Shown piece by piece: positions 44,320-53,183 of a stretch of 64,000 nt of DNA. The position numbers and the translations under genes were made by a program. The first letter of the stretch is position 1; the number at the start of each line of letters is the position of its first letter. A model generated the notes under the pieces. That model saw only the letters and a list, made by a program, of their open reading frames with translations, was not told where the DNA came from and searched no databases. The stretch comes from Gemmatimonadales bacterium (lineage in GTDB: Bacteria; Gemmatimonadota; Gemmatimonadetes; Gemmatimonadales; GWC2-71-9), in assembly GCA_036279355.1 (NCBI GenBank), contig DASUJH010000025.1:1-64000 (forward strand), written 5' to 3'.

Positions 44320-44390
44320 CTGAACTCCAGGGGCAGAACGGTGGGCCGTCGGGCAAACTGCTCAAATCTCAACGGGAATCACGCGGGGTC

Positions 44391-44406
44391 TGTGACCGGG
44401 GTCACA
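44391..44406. promoter_or_regulatory. CRP/FNR-like palindrome TGTGACCGGGGTCACA
   Basis: Matches the TGTGA-N6-TCACA consensus of CRP-family regulators exactly. It lies midway between the divergent giant kinase (start 44319) and the hybrid kinase at 44514 and could control both. Confidence 0.5.
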
Positions 44407-44513
44407 CTCGCCCGCCCGATGGCCGCTGGCCACGAGGCTTCTCAGTGCCCATTTTAAGTGTGTCTCGTCACCCGGCCGCGGGCCGGCGCCCAACTCCTGT
44501 CAATCAACCCGGT

Positions 44514-46856
44514 ATGCCGGCTCCGGACAAGCTCAGAGTTCTGATTCTGGAAGACATGCCGATGGATGCCGAGCTGGTCGAGTACGAGCTCGAGCGGGCC
44601 AACATCGGATTCGTCGCATGTCGGGTCGATACGGAAGACGGGTTTCGCCGCGCGCTCGACGAATTCCATCCGGATGTGATCCTCTCCGACTACACGCTGC
44701 CCCGCTTCGACGGGATGGCGGCGCTCGCCCTGGCCAAGCAGTGGGCGCCGGCGACGCCGCTCCTCATCGTCACCGGCTCGGTCAACGAGGAGACCGCGGT
44801 CGGCTGCATGAAGGCGGGCGCCGCCGACTACCTGCTCAAGGGCAATCTCTCCCGCATCGGCCCGGCCATCGAGGCGGCCCTGATGCGCGCCAACGCGCAC
44901 GCCGAGCAGAGCCGGGCCCAGCTGGCCCTCCGCCGCTCCGAGGCCAACCTGCGCGCCCTCTTCAATAACAGCCTGCAGTGCTTCGTGCTGGTGGACCGCA
45001 CCGGCACCGTGCAGGCCTTCAATCCGACGGCGGACGACTGGGCCGTGCGGCTCACCGGCCGCCGACTCGCGGAGGGCGAGCGGATCGAGGAATTCCTCCC
45101 CGGCACGGCGGAGGGCCTCGCGGCCGCCCAGGCCGGCGAGACCCACCGCCGCGAGTACTGCATCGTCGACACCGCGGGCACCACCCGCTGGTTCGAGACG
45201 AGCGATGTCCCCGTGGTGGACGATGCGGGCGACGTGATCGGCGTATGCATGAGCGCCGTCAATATCGACGAGCGCCGCCGCGCCGAGCAGGCGTTGCGGG
45301 AGAGCGAGGCGCGCTACCGCGACCTCTTCGACAACGCCAGCGATCTGGTCTGCGTGACGTCACCCGGCGGCACGTTCCTCTACACCAACGCCGCCTGGCA
45401 TGCCGCCCTGGGTTACGCGCCGCAAGAGCTGGCCGAGCGCCAGCTTGCCGACGTGGTGGATCTCGAAGACCTCGACCGCTGCGCCGACGCCTTTGGCCGC
45501 GTGCTCGCCGGCGAATCGGTAGGGCACCTCGAGATCGTGCTCCGCACCCGGGCCGGCGCCTCGCTCACCGTGGAGGGAAGCGTGAGTGCCACGTTCAAGA
45601 GCGGCCGGCCGGACGTGGTACGCGGCATCTTCCGCGACGTAAGCGAGCGGAAGCGGGTCGAGGAGCAGCTCCGCCGCGCCGAGCGGATGCAGGCCGCCGG
45701 CCGCCTCGCCGGCGGCGTGGCGCACGAGGTCAACAACATGATGACCGGCGTGCTCGGCTTCGCGAGCTTCGTCCAGAAGAGCCTTGCCCCCGACGACGCG
45801 CGCCACGGCGATCTCGACGAGATCGTCCGCGCCGGCACCCGCGCTGCCGACATCACCCGGCAGTTGCTGGCCTTCACCCGCCAGCAGTACCGCCGCGTCG
45901 AGCTGATGGACATCAACACCGTGCTCGACCGCAGCCAGCGCATGCTGCGGCGCTCGCTCGGTGACGATCACGTGCTCGATCTCAAGCGGGCGCCCGAGCC
46001 CTGCATCGTGCGGGTGGACCACGCGCAGCTCGAGCAGGTGCTCGTAAACCTCGTGCTCAACGCGCGCGATGCGATGGCCGAGCCGGGGCGAGTGTCCGTC
46101 GAGGTCACGTCGGTCTCGCTCGACGGCGCGTACGCCGAGAGCCATCCCGGCGTGCGGATTCCGCCTGGTGCGTACGTCATGCTGGCCGTGAGCGACACCG
46201 GCAGCGGCATCAGCGCCGAGGTGCAGGCGCAGATGTTCGAGCCCTTCTTTACCACCAAAGCGGTGGGCAAAGGCACCGGGCTCGGCCTCTCGACCGTGTA
46301 CGGCATCGTGAAACAGAGCGACGGGTTCGTCTGGGCCTACAGCGAGGTGGGGCACGGCACCGTGTTCAAGATTTACCTGCCGCGGGTGAAGACGTCGGGG
46401 CCGATCGCGGCGGCCGGCAACGGCGCGAGCGGCGATGCGCGGGGGACCGAGACCATCCTCGTCGTGGAGGACGAGGCGATCGTGCGCGCGCTCACCAGCC
46501 GCGGATTGCGCGAGCACGGCTATACCGTCGTCGAGACCTCCACCGTGTCCGACGCGGTGGCGTATCTCGACGCGCACCGGGGCGGCGTGCATCTGGTGGT
46601 CTCGGATGTCGTGATGCCGGTGGCCGGCGGCCGGGAGTTGGGGCAGCGCATGGCGGTCATGGAACCGGGCATTCCGATCCTCTACATGTCGGGATATACG
46701 GGAGAAGACGTGGTGGAGCGCGGCCTCCTTTCGCCGGGCGCGCTCTTCGAGCAGAAGCCGTTCGCGCCCGACCGGCTGGCGCAACGCGTGCGGCAGGTGC
46801 TCGACACGGCCGAAGCCGCACGCCGGCGGCACAGCGGCCCGATGCCCACCCTCTGA
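44514..46856 (+). CDS. Receiver-PAS-PAS-histidine kinase-receiver hybrid protein
   Basis: 780 residues from ATG 44514. Order: receiver (5-125; LRVLILEDMPMDAELVEYEL, acceptor in VILSDYTLPRFDG), two PAS domains (about 140-265 and 275-395), kinase core (H in LAGGVAHEVNNMMTGVLGFA, NLVLNARDAM, DTGSGISAEVQAQMFEPFF, GKGTGLGLSTVYGIV) and a C-terminal receiver (ETILVVEDEAIVRALTSRGL, acceptor in LVVSDVVMPVAGG, Lys in EQKPFAP). No membrane span. With receivers at both ends it can both receive and relay phosphate. It is transcribed away from the poly-HAMP kinase and shares its promoter region. Confidence 0.88.
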   Translation: MPAPDKLRVLILEDMPMDAELVEYELERANIGFVACRVDTEDGFRRALDEFHPDVILSDYTLPRFDGMAALALAKQWAPATPLLIVTGSVNEETAVGCMKAGAADYLLKGNLSRIGPAIEAALMRANAHAEQSRAQLALRRSEANLRALFNNSLQCFVLVDRTGTVQAFNPTADDWAVRLTGRRLAEGERIEEFLPGTAEGLAAAQAGETHRREYCIVDTAGTTRWFETSDVPVVDDAGDVIGVCMSAVNIDERRRAEQALRESEARYRDLFDNASDLVCVTSPGGTFLYTNAAWHAALGYAPQELAERQLADVVDLEDLDRCADAFGRVLAGESVGHLEIVLRTRAGASLTVEGSVSATFKSGRPDVVRGIFRDVSERKRVEEQLRRAERMQAAGRLAGGVAHEVNNMMTGVLGFASFVQKSLAPDDARHGDLDEIVRAGTRAADITRQLLAFTRQQYRRVELMDINTVLDRSQRMLRRSLGDDHVLDLKRAPEPCIVRVDHAQLEQVLVNLVLNARDAMAEPGRVSVEVTSVSLDGAYAESHPGVRIPPGAYVMLAVSDTGSGISAEVQAQMFEPFFTTKAVGKGTGLGLSTVYGIVKQSDGFVWAYSEVGHGTVFKIYLPRVKTSGPIAAAGNGASGDARGTETILVVEDEAIVRALTSRGLREHGYTVVETSTVSDAVAYLDAHRGGVHLVVSDVVMPVAGGRELGQRMAVMEPGIPILYMSGYTGEDVVERGLLSPGALFEQKPFAPDRLAQRVRQVLDTAEAARRRHSGPMPTL

Positions 46857-46867
46857 GGAGCGTAGCC

Positions 46868-47689
46868 ATGCCGCTGGGCATCACCCAGATCGATGCCTTC
46901 ACGGCGACACCGTTCGCCGGCAATTCCGCCGCGGTGTGCCTCCTGCCCGCGCCACGCGAGGACGCGTGGATGCAGGCCGTGGCGCGCGAGATGAACCTCG
47001 CCGAGACGGCGTTCCTGCTCCGCGCGGACGGGCAGCTCGCTCCTGGCCGGCCCGGGAATGGCTCGTACCAGCTCCGCTGGTTCACACCCGCGGTGGAAGT
47101 CGACCTCTGCGGCCACGCCACGCTCGCAAGCGCGCATTTTCTCTGGGAGGCGGGCCACCTGCCGCCGGACGCGACGGCCCGATTCGAGACCCGGAGCGGC
47201 CTGCTCACGGCGAGCCGCGCCGGCGAGTGGATCTCCCTGGATTTTCCCGTGACGCCGGCGGTGCCGTGCCCGGTGCCGCCCGCGCTCGAGCGGGCGCTCG
47301 GCGCGCGCCTCTGCCAGGTGGCGCAGAGCCGATTCGATTACCTGGTCGAGCTCGAGTCCGCCGCCGCCGTGCGGGCCATTGCGCCCGACTTCACACTCCT
47401 CGAGCGCATCGGCGGACGCGGTGTCATCGTGACCGCCGCCTCCGACGACCCGAAATTCGATTTCGTTTCACGCTTCTTCGCGCCGGCGAGCGGGATCCCG
47501 GAAGACCCCGTCACCGGCTCCGCGCACTGCGTGCTGGGCCCATTCTGGGGGCCGCGTCTGAGCAAGAGCGACATGGTGGGGTATCAGGCGTCCGCGCGCG
47601 GCGGTGTCGTGCGGGTCGGCCTGCGCGGCGACCGCGTCCTGCTCGGCGGCCAGGCAGTGACGGTGCTGCACGGTCAGTTGTTGTACTGA
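46868..47689 (+). CDS. PhzF-family protein
   Basis: 273 residues. Family features: ITQIDAFTATPFAGNSAAVC at the N-terminus (F-x-G-N-P/S-x-A-V motif), MNLAETAFL with the catalytic Glu, RWFTPAVEVDLCGHATLASA, and the second half with FDFVSRFFAPASGIPEDPVTGSAH. PhzF-like isomerases/epimerases have a diaminopimelate-epimerase fold; most have no known substrate. It begins 12 bases after the hybrid kinase and may be read through from it. Ends in front of a short octamer-rich gap. Confidence 0.85.
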   Translation: MPLGITQIDAFTATPFAGNSAAVCLLPAPREDAWMQAVAREMNLAETAFLLRADGQLAPGRPGNGSYQLRWFTPAVEVDLCGHATLASAHFLWEAGHLPPDATARFETRSGLLTASRAGEWISLDFPVTPAVPCPVPPALERALGARLCQVAQSRFDYLVELESAAAVRAIAPDFTLLERIGGRGVIVTAASDDPKFDFVSRFFAPASGIPEDPVTGSAHCVLGPFWGPRLSKSDMVGYQASARGGVVRVGLRGDRVLLGGQAVTVLHGQLLY

Positions 47690-47722
47690 CCGCCTGTCCG
47701 TCTGTCCGTTTATTGGTCCGCC
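47688..47722. repeat. Short YGWCCGCC-like repeat
   Basis: TGACCGCC-TGTCCGTC-TGTCCG units sit between the convergent PhzF and lipoprotein genes, related to the octamer arrays at 14.1, 37.8 and 62.0 kb. Confidence 0.5.
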
Positions 47723-48111
47723 GGCCTCACCACCAGCCCGCTCACCGTCCCCTCCGGCGTGAGCGACCACTCGATCGTCACCGGCTTGCGCGAGCTGGTG
47801 AACGAGGCGGTCCTGCTGTACACCTGCTCCGGGCCGCGCCCGGCCACCTGCTCCTCCGCCTTCCCTTCCTCGCGGCCGAGCCGCGTCACCGCGCGGCCGG
47901 CAAACGCGCCAAGTTCCGCCGCGCTGCCGAAGACCTGACGCATTTCCGGCGTGAGCCGATCCCAGAGCTTGGAGTATTGGCTGCCGTAGAGCCAGTTGGT
48001 GTACGTCCTTCCCTCGGCCAGCACCGAATGGGCCGTCCGTTCCTTTGCCGGTGCGCAGGCGAAGATGCCGAGCGCGGAAAGCAGAACCGGTACCTTCCAG
48101 AAGCTCTTCAT
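47710..48111 (-). CDS. Lipoprotein with DUF3887-like domain
   Basis: 133 residues from ATG 48111. The N-terminus has a lipoprotein-type signal peptide (VLLSALGIFACAPAKE; Cys 19). The rest (SVLAEGRTYTNWLYGSQYSK, LWDRLTPEMRQVFGSAAELG, EQVYSRTASFTSSRKPVTIE, LTPEGTVSGLVVRPA) resembles DUF3887, a small fold like NTF2 found on exported proteins. It probably sits in the periplasm attached to a membrane; function unknown. It converges with PhzF. Confidence 0.6.
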   Translation of the reverse strand: MKSFWKVPVLLSALGIFACAPAKERTAHSVLAEGRTYTNWLYGSQYSKLWDRLTPEMRQVFGSAAELGAFAGRAVTRLGREEGKAEEQVAGRGPEQVYSRTASFTSSRKPVTIEWSLTPEGTVSGLVVRPADQ

Positions 48112-48262
48112 GCGCGCGTCAACCCGGTCGAGGGAGAGAACGAGTGCGGCCCGTGCAGAGGGATCCCGGGCCGGCGCAACAAAGTAATCAGGTGTGGGGT
48201 GTCGTGCAGTGGGCGGCGCGGCACCTCGCGTCCGGCGCGATCGCCGCGCGCCGGCCAGCGCG

Positions 48263-49090
48263 TCAGGCTCGCGTGAGCGTGAAGATCGGCAACTCCGGCG
48301 GACAGAAGAGCCGGGCCCGGATGTCGGCGGTGCCGATGCCGCGGGAGACGTAGAGCGGCGCCAGCGTATCGCGATACCAGCCGGCGACGAACCGCCCCGA
48401 TCCGACGGGCGTGTACGCGGGGAGTCCGGGGATCCGGATCTGCCCGCCGTGGGTGTGGCCGGTGAGAAGCACTGAGGGCCGCGCCCCGAGTCCGAACGGC
48501 AGGCGATCCGCGAGGCCGGGCGCATGGGTGAGCCAGAGCTCGGGCGCGCCGATGGGACGGCGGGCGAGCGCGGTGCGCGGATTCGGATCGCCGGCAACGA
48601 GGTCGTCGAGCCCCACGAGCAGCAGCGTGCCACCGGCGTGCTCCACGGCGAGATGTGCATTGGTGAGGAGCGGCACGCCGGCCGCCGCATATGCCCGGCG
48701 CCCCGCCTCCCCGCCCAGGCCGCCGCGATACTCCCAGTTGCCGAGCGTGGCTGCGGTAGCGATGGTGCCCCGCGCGCGCCGGGCAAAATCGGTGAGGTCG
48801 GCCGACGCCTCGACGGTCTCGCAGATGTCGCCGGTGAGAACGACGATCTCGGGCCGCTCGCGCTCGAGCGCGTCGAGGGCTTCGGCGGCGACGGCGCGAT
48901 TGGCCGGAAGATGAACGTCGCTCACGTGGGCCACGCGCACGCCTTCGAGCGCGCGCGCGAGGCCACGGACGGGCAGCATTGACCGGGTGATCTGGAGGCG
49001 CCGGGGCTCGACAGCGAACATGTCGCCCGCGAGAACCGTGGCGGCCGCACCGCCCGCGGCGAGGAACTGGCGTCGGGTGAGCTGCCTCAT
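48263..49090 (-). CDS. Tat-exported metallophosphoesterase (YkuE-like)
   Basis: 275 residues from ATG 49090. A Tat signal (LTRRQFLAAGGAAATVLAG) starts the protein. The calcineurin-like motifs are VAHVSDVHLP (metal D and H), VLTGDICETV, LGNWEYRGG (the usual G-N-H-E has Trp for His, as in some YkuE relatives), LTHAPGLAD and LLTGHTHGGQ. It likely hydrolyses phosphoesters outside the cytoplasm. Its start overlaps the stop of the debranching-enzyme gene by four bases, so the two are co-translated, although their functions are not obviously linked. Confidence 0.82.
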   Translation of the reverse strand: MRQLTRRQFLAAGGAAATVLAGDMFAVEPRRLQITRSMLPVRGLARALEGVRVAHVSDVHLPANRAVAAEALDALERERPEIVVLTGDICETVEASADLTDFARRARGTIATAATLGNWEYRGGLGGEAGRRAYAAAGVPLLTNAHLAVEHAGGTLLLVGLDDLVAGDPNPRTALARRPIGAPELWLTHAPGLADRLPFGLGARPSVLLTGHTHGGQIRIPGLPAYTPVGSGRFVAGWYRDTLAPLYVSRGIGTADIRARLFCPPELPIFTLTRA

Positions 49091-51123
49091 GCGCAGGCGG
49101 AACTTAATCGTGGACGCCTGAGCACCACCTGGTCGAGCCGGAGCGCCTCGCCCACCGACCACGCCTGGAACGGGCAGCCGCGCGGCGTGTGCGGCGGCTC
49201 CGCGTCAGCGATCTCGGAGACGTGGCCGAGTCCGGCCTCGCCCATGTGGCGGAGCAGCGGCTCGAGAAAGCAGTGGCGGGCGCGGCGCCGGGTGTCCGCC
49301 GTGTCGCCATGCACCCGTAACCACGCTTCCACGAACGGGCCGAGCAACCACGGCCAGACGGTGCCCTGGTGATAGGCGCCGTCGCGCTCGCGCACGCCGC
49401 CCTCGTAGCGCACGGCGTAGCGCGGATCGTCCGCCGCGAGCGAGCGGAGCCCGAGCGGGGTCCAGAGCGCGCGCTCCACCACGTCCACCACTCGGCGGGC
49501 GCGGACGCCGTCGAGCAACGCGAAGGGCAGCCCGCCCACCGCAAGGATCTGATTGGGCCGGAGCGATGCATCCACGGCGCCCGGCTGGTGGTCCGCATCG
49601 ACGATGTCATAGAGACATCCCGCGGCCTCGTTCCAGAACCGCTCGAGAAAGGATTTCCTGCCGCGCTCGTACGGCTCGCGCCACGCCGGGTCCCAGTCAC
49701 TCACGATCCGGAGCGCGTTGAGCCAGAGCGCCTGCACCTCGACCGGCTTTCCGATTCGCGGTGTCACCACTCGATCGCCCACCTTCGCATCCATCCAGGT
49801 GAGCTGCACGCCCGGCTCACCCGCCGCGAGCAGCCCGTCGACATCCATGTGGATCCGGTGGCGCGTACCGCTGGCGTAGCCCCCGATGATCGCGCGACAC
49901 GCCGCTTCCAACCGCTCGCGGTCGCTGACGCCCACCGGCGGCTCCGGCGACCACCCGTCGCCCTGCAGGTATTCGTGCACGGCCACCACGTACCAGAGCG
50001 CCGCGTCCACCGCGTTGAACTCCGGCGCATCGCCGGCGTCGGCAAATCGGTTCGGCAACATGCCGCCCGATACCCGTTCGGCCCACTCGAGCAGGATTGC
50101 GCGGGCGTCATCGCGCCGACCCGCGGCGAGACAGAGACCGCGGAGCGCGACGAAGGTGTCGCGGCCCCAATCGCCGAACCAGGGATAGCCGGCGATGATC
50201 GTCTTGCCGGCGCCGCGCTTCACGAGATACGCGTCGGCCGCGCGGTGGAGTGGTGTAGCGAAGCGCGCGCGACGCAGCGCCTCGGCCGCACGCAGGCGGG
50301 CAAAGGCGTCAGCCGGCGATTCACCGTCACGCGCGAGCGCCGCGGGATCGGTCGTGAAAAGGAGTACTGCATCGCCGGCGGCGAGGTCCCAGGTGAACAC
50401 ACCCGGCGCCGCGAGATCGGTGACGAAATCGAGCCCGCGCGCCAGCTCCTCCGTACAGACGAAGCGGCGATACCAGAGCGGTTCGGGGGCATACTCGGCG
50501 TTGGCGAGCGCGGTCACCGCGGGAACGCCTTCATACGGGTGCCAGCGAACGCGGCCCTCGCCCATCTCCGCTCCAAAATCGAAGACCGCGTTCTCCTGGT
50601 GCATCGCGTGGAAGTTGCGACCGGAGAGAAAGGGCCGTACGACGAGCTGCACCGGCTTGGCCGCGGAATCTGTCGCACCGGTGCGCACCGCGCCGCCAGT
50701 GCCGCCCACGAGCCGCCACCGGAGGGCAACGGCGGGGAGGCCGGCGGGCACGAAGAGCTCCTGCTCCACCAGGTACCCGGTCGGTGTGCGCAGCGTCCAC
50801 GCAGGCCACGGCTCGTGGATGAATGCCTCCAGCTCCGCCGCGTCGGCCGGCGCCGTGACGTCGGGCGCGTAGTGCTGTCGCGAGAGAAACTCGCGCCGGC
50901 CGCCCGCCTCGATCGCGGCCTCGAAGCCGTCCACCAACACCATCCGCCCCGACGGCGGCGTCGTGGCCACGAGCAGCAGAGCGTGGTAGCGCCGCGTGCG
51001 GATGCCGGACACGGTGCCCGAGGCGAAGCCGCCGAGGCCATCGGCCTCGAGCCACTCGAGGGAGCGCGGGTCGGTGGTCTTCCGCGACGCGTTGATGGCG
51101 GGCACCAGGGCCATGTCTGGCAT
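49087..51123 (-). CDS. Glycogen debranching enzyme (GDE-type, GH133-like)
   Basis: 678 residues from ATG 51123 (GTG 51132 and ATG 51114 also possible). The N-terminal beta domain (LEWLEADGLGGFASGTVSGI, TRRYHALLL) is the GDE_N type; the C-terminal (alpha/alpha)6 barrel has AGYPWFGDWGRDTFVALRGL with the catalytic acid, GMLPNRF, LTWMDAKVGDRVVTPRIGK and AYHQGTVWPWLLGPFVEAW. It hydrolyses alpha-1,6 branch points, freeing glucose from glycogen branches. Cytosolic. The stop overlaps the phosphoesterase start. Confidence 0.88.
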   Translation of the reverse strand: MPDMALVPAINASRKTTDPRSLEWLEADGLGGFASGTVSGIRTRRYHALLLVATTPPSGRMVLVDGFEAAIEAGGRREFLSRQHYAPDVTAPADAAELEAFIHEPWPAWTLRTPTGYLVEQELFVPAGLPAVALRWRLVGGTGGAVRTGATDSAAKPVQLVVRPFLSGRNFHAMHQENAVFDFGAEMGEGRVRWHPYEGVPAVTALANAEYAPEPLWYRRFVCTEELARGLDFVTDLAAPGVFTWDLAAGDAVLLFTTDPAALARDGESPADAFARLRAAEALRRARFATPLHRAADAYLVKRGAGKTIIAGYPWFGDWGRDTFVALRGLCLAAGRRDDARAILLEWAERVSGGMLPNRFADAGDAPEFNAVDAALWYVVAVHEYLQGDGWSPEPPVGVSDRERLEAACRAIIGGYASGTRHRIHMDVDGLLAAGEPGVQLTWMDAKVGDRVVTPRIGKPVEVQALWLNALRIVSDWDPAWREPYERGRKSFLERFWNEAAGCLYDIVDADHQPGAVDASLRPNQILAVGGLPFALLDGVRARRVVDVVERALWTPLGLRSLAADDPRYAVRYEGGVRERDGAYHQGTVWPWLLGPFVEAWLRVHGDTADTRRRARHCFLEPLLRHMGEAGLGHVSEIADAEPPHTPRGCPFQAWSVGEALRLDQVVLRRPRLSSACA

Positions 51124-51149
51124 CACGATCACACCGCCCGACCCGGCCG

Positions 51150-51400
51150 CTCGACCTCTACGCCCGTCGCGGGCGGGTCGTCACCCCCTCGGCCCGGACG
51201 TGGCGCGAATCGGGTGACCTCCTGTCCGATCTGGCTCATCGGGATCGGCTCGAGGTCGGGCGCGTCTCGAAGGCGTTCGGCAACGATGCGCTGTTGGCGC
51301 TCTCGTGCCGAGACGAAGGGATGGTGCTGGTGACGGACAACGGAAAGGATTTCGCGCGCATCGCGCGCGTGGCACCGTTCGAGTTCGTCGAGCCCTGGCC
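51150..51400 (+). pseudogene. C-terminal remnant of a VapC-type PIN-domain toxin
   Basis: From about 51150 one frame reads LDLYARRGRVVTPSARTWRE, then SGDLLSDLAHRDRLEVGRVS, KAFGNDALLALSCRDEGMVL and VTDNGKDFARIA, ending FEFVEPWP. This is the C-terminal two-thirds of a PIN-domain toxin; the acidic D in FGND and in VTDN are PIN catalytic positions. The N-terminus with the first Asp is lost, displaced by the start of the debranching-enzyme gene. There is no proper start codon. It runs opposite to uppS, whose stop is adjacent. Confidence 0.6.
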
Positions 51401-52144
51401 TCAGCTCGCCGCCGCTGCGTCAGGCAGCGCGCCGAACCGCCGCTCCCGGTGCCGGAAATCCGCCACCGCTTCGGCCAGGTGCTCGGGCCCGAAGTCGGGC
51501 CACATGATGGGCATGAAGCAGAGCTCGGCGTAGGCGCATTCCCAGAGCAGAAAGTCGCTCAGGCGCCGCTCGCCGCCCGTTCGAATGAGCAGATCCACCG
51601 GCTGCGCCGCCGGCCCGCCGTGATCCACGATCGAGAGCAATCGCCCGAACGACTCGCGCGAGGGCACCGTGTCGGCGCTCAGGCACTGCGCCGCGCGCAG
51701 GATGGCATCGCGCGCCGAGTAGTCGATGGCGATGCGCAGGTGCAGGCGATGCCCGCCCGCCGTCGTCGACTCGGCGATCTGCACCGCCTCGAGCAGCCCC
51801 TTCGAGAGCCGGTCGCGCCGGCCGAGGACCGTGAGACGCACGCCGGTCGCGGCACACCGCATTGCCTCGGTGCGCAGGTACTCGCGGAAGAGTCGCATCA
51901 GCCAGTTCACTTCGCGATCGGGGCGCTGCCAGTTGTCGGCCGAGAAGGCGAAGACCGTGAGCATGCCCACGCCCAGGTCGGGCGCGACCTCGGCGATGCG
52001 CCGCACCACCTTGGCACCCTGGCGATGGCCGGCCGCGCGCGAGCGGCCCTGGCGGGTGGCCCAGCGGCCGTTCCCGTCCATGATAATGCCGACGTGCAGG
52101 CTGGATGGCGTGACCGGCAGGGGTGCGGCGGGCGGTTTGATCAC
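51401..52144 (-). CDS. uppS: Isoprenyl transferase (undecaprenyl diphosphate synthase family)
   Basis: 247 residues from GTG 52144, which overlaps the regulator stop (GTGA). The cis-prenyltransferase signature is complete: HVGIIMDGNGRWATRQGRSR (catalytic Asp), GHRQGAKVV, VFAFSADNWQRP, LRIAIDYSARDAI, and the C-terminal DLLIRTGGERRLSDFLLWEC and ELCFMPIMWPDF. It makes the C55 lipid carrier for peptidoglycan synthesis in the cytosol/membrane interface. It lies third in a leftward operon with a membrane protein and a winged-helix regulator. Confidence 0.9.
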   Translation of the reverse strand: MIKPPAAPLPVTPSSLHVGIIMDGNGRWATRQGRSRAAGHRQGAKVVRRIAEVAPDLGVGMLTVFAFSADNWQRPDREVNWLMRLFREYLRTEAMRCAATGVRLTVLGRRDRLSKGLLEAVQIAESTTAGGHRLHLRIAIDYSARDAILRAAQCLSADTVPSRESFGRLLSIVDHGGPAAQPVDLLIRTGGERRLSDFLLWECAYAELCFMPIMWPDFGPEHLAEAVADFRHRERRFGALPDAAAAS

Positions 52145-52539
52145 GAGGTCGTCTCCGAACCACCGGGGCCGCGGGGCCGCGTCTCCCGGATCAGGGCTTC
52201 CATATGGTCGAGGTAATGCTCCAATGCCTTGCGACCTGCGGCGGTCAGTCGGTATTCGGTCCGGGGCAGGCGGCCGGCAAACGACTTGGTGCAAGCGATG
52301 TACCGGGCCTCCTCGAGTCGCCGGGCGTGCACGCTCAGGTTGCCGTCGGTGGTCTCGAGCAATGCCTTGAGCTCGTTGAAGGTGAGCGATTCGTTCACCG
52401 CGAGCGCGCTCACGATGGCGAGCCGCATCCGCTCGTGGATGAGCCGGTCCAGTTCCAGCGCGCTTTGATGCGCCGGCGGTTCGGACCGCTCGCGCGCGGC
52501 GCCGCCAAGGTCGCGCCGGGCGGCGTTCGATTCAGCCAC
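52141..52539 (-). CDS. Winged-helix transcriptional regulator (PF13601-like)
   Basis: 132 residues. The winged helix spans residues 30-100: [20 protein letters not shown] (helix 1), [20 protein letters not shown] (recognition region T-D-G-N-L-S) and [18 protein letters not shown] then [18 protein letters not shown] (wing and helix). This T-D/E-G-N-L-S-x-H motif marks the HTH_34 group, which often regulates adjacent membrane proteins through a TACTTTG-type palindrome. Such a palindrome lies upstream of this operon. It overlaps both neighbours. Confidence 0.82.
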   Translation of the reverse strand: MAESNAARRDLGGAARERSEPPAHQSALELDRLIHERMRLAIVSALAVNESLTFNELKALLETTDGNLSVHARRLEEARYIACTKSFAGRLPRTEYRLTAAGRKALEHYLDHMEALIRETRPRGPGGSETTS

Positions 52540-53146
52540 CGTACCTCCGCGCGATAATGAGTCCGAAGCCGATGTGGAGCCCGCCGAACCCGAGCGCCAT
52601 GAGCGCGCCCGCCCATGCGGGCGGGGCGAAGAGCGCCACGGTGCCCAGCGCCATGAAGCAGAGACCCATGAGCGGCACTACGCGCACGGAGTACGCGCCG
52701 CCCGTCACGATTCCGGTCCCGTAGAGCAGGAGCCAGGTGCCGGGGAGTGCGCGCTCGAACCCGGCGCGCGCGAGAACCGCGGTGAGGAGCCCCGCGACGA
52801 CAAATGGCGGGATGAAGCTCAGCACGAACCGCCGACCCGAGCCCGAGAAGATCGAGGTGCCGCACCGCCGCGCCTTGATGCGCATGGCTGCCCAGCCGAT
52901 CGCGAGCGCGACGAGTGCGGCGCCGAGCCAGGTGCCGAGCCAGCCCCTGAGACTTTCCGCAGGTGAGGTCGCGAGTGCGGCGGCGAGTGCCACGAAGCCC
53001 ATGATGACACCGCCCCAGCCGGGGACGGCCGTGAACGGCGTCGCGCGCTCCATGGTGCGCCGGATGAAGGAGAGGTTATCCATCGCCCGCGCATGGAGCG
53101 CGGGCGACTCTCGATTCTCCGTGTGGACCCGGGGGGCTGCGGCCAT
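52532..53146 (-). CDS. Multi-span membrane protein linked to HTH_34 regulator
   Basis: 204 residues from ATG 53146. After a hydrophilic lead and [20 protein letters not shown] there are five or six spans: [94 protein letters not shown] and [20 protein letters not shown]. The arrangement (membrane protein then HTH_34 regulator) is widespread, suggesting a membrane-sensing pair. A TATCAT box seven bases before ATG supports the chosen start. Function unknown. Confidence 0.75.
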   Translation of the reverse strand: MAAAPRVHTENRESPALHARAMDNLSFIRRTMERATPFTAVPGWGGVIMGFVALAAALATSPAESLRGWLGTWLGAALVALAIGWAAMRIKARRCGTSIFSGSGRRFVLSFIPPFVVAGLLTAVLARAGFERALPGTWLLLYGTGIVTGGAYSVRVVPLMGLCFMALGTVALFAPPAWAGALMALGFGGLHIGFGLIIARRYGG

Positions 53147-53153
53147 GGCGGCA

Positions 53154-53159
53154 ATGATA
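53154..53159 (-). promoter_or_regulatory. TATCAT -10-like box before a leaderless ATG
   Basis: On the minus strand TATCAT is followed by seven bases (TGCCGCC) and ATG 53146, the geometry seen at five other starts. Confidence 0.45.
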
Positions 53160-53183
53160 GACGGGCCAGGGTGGATCAGGAAG

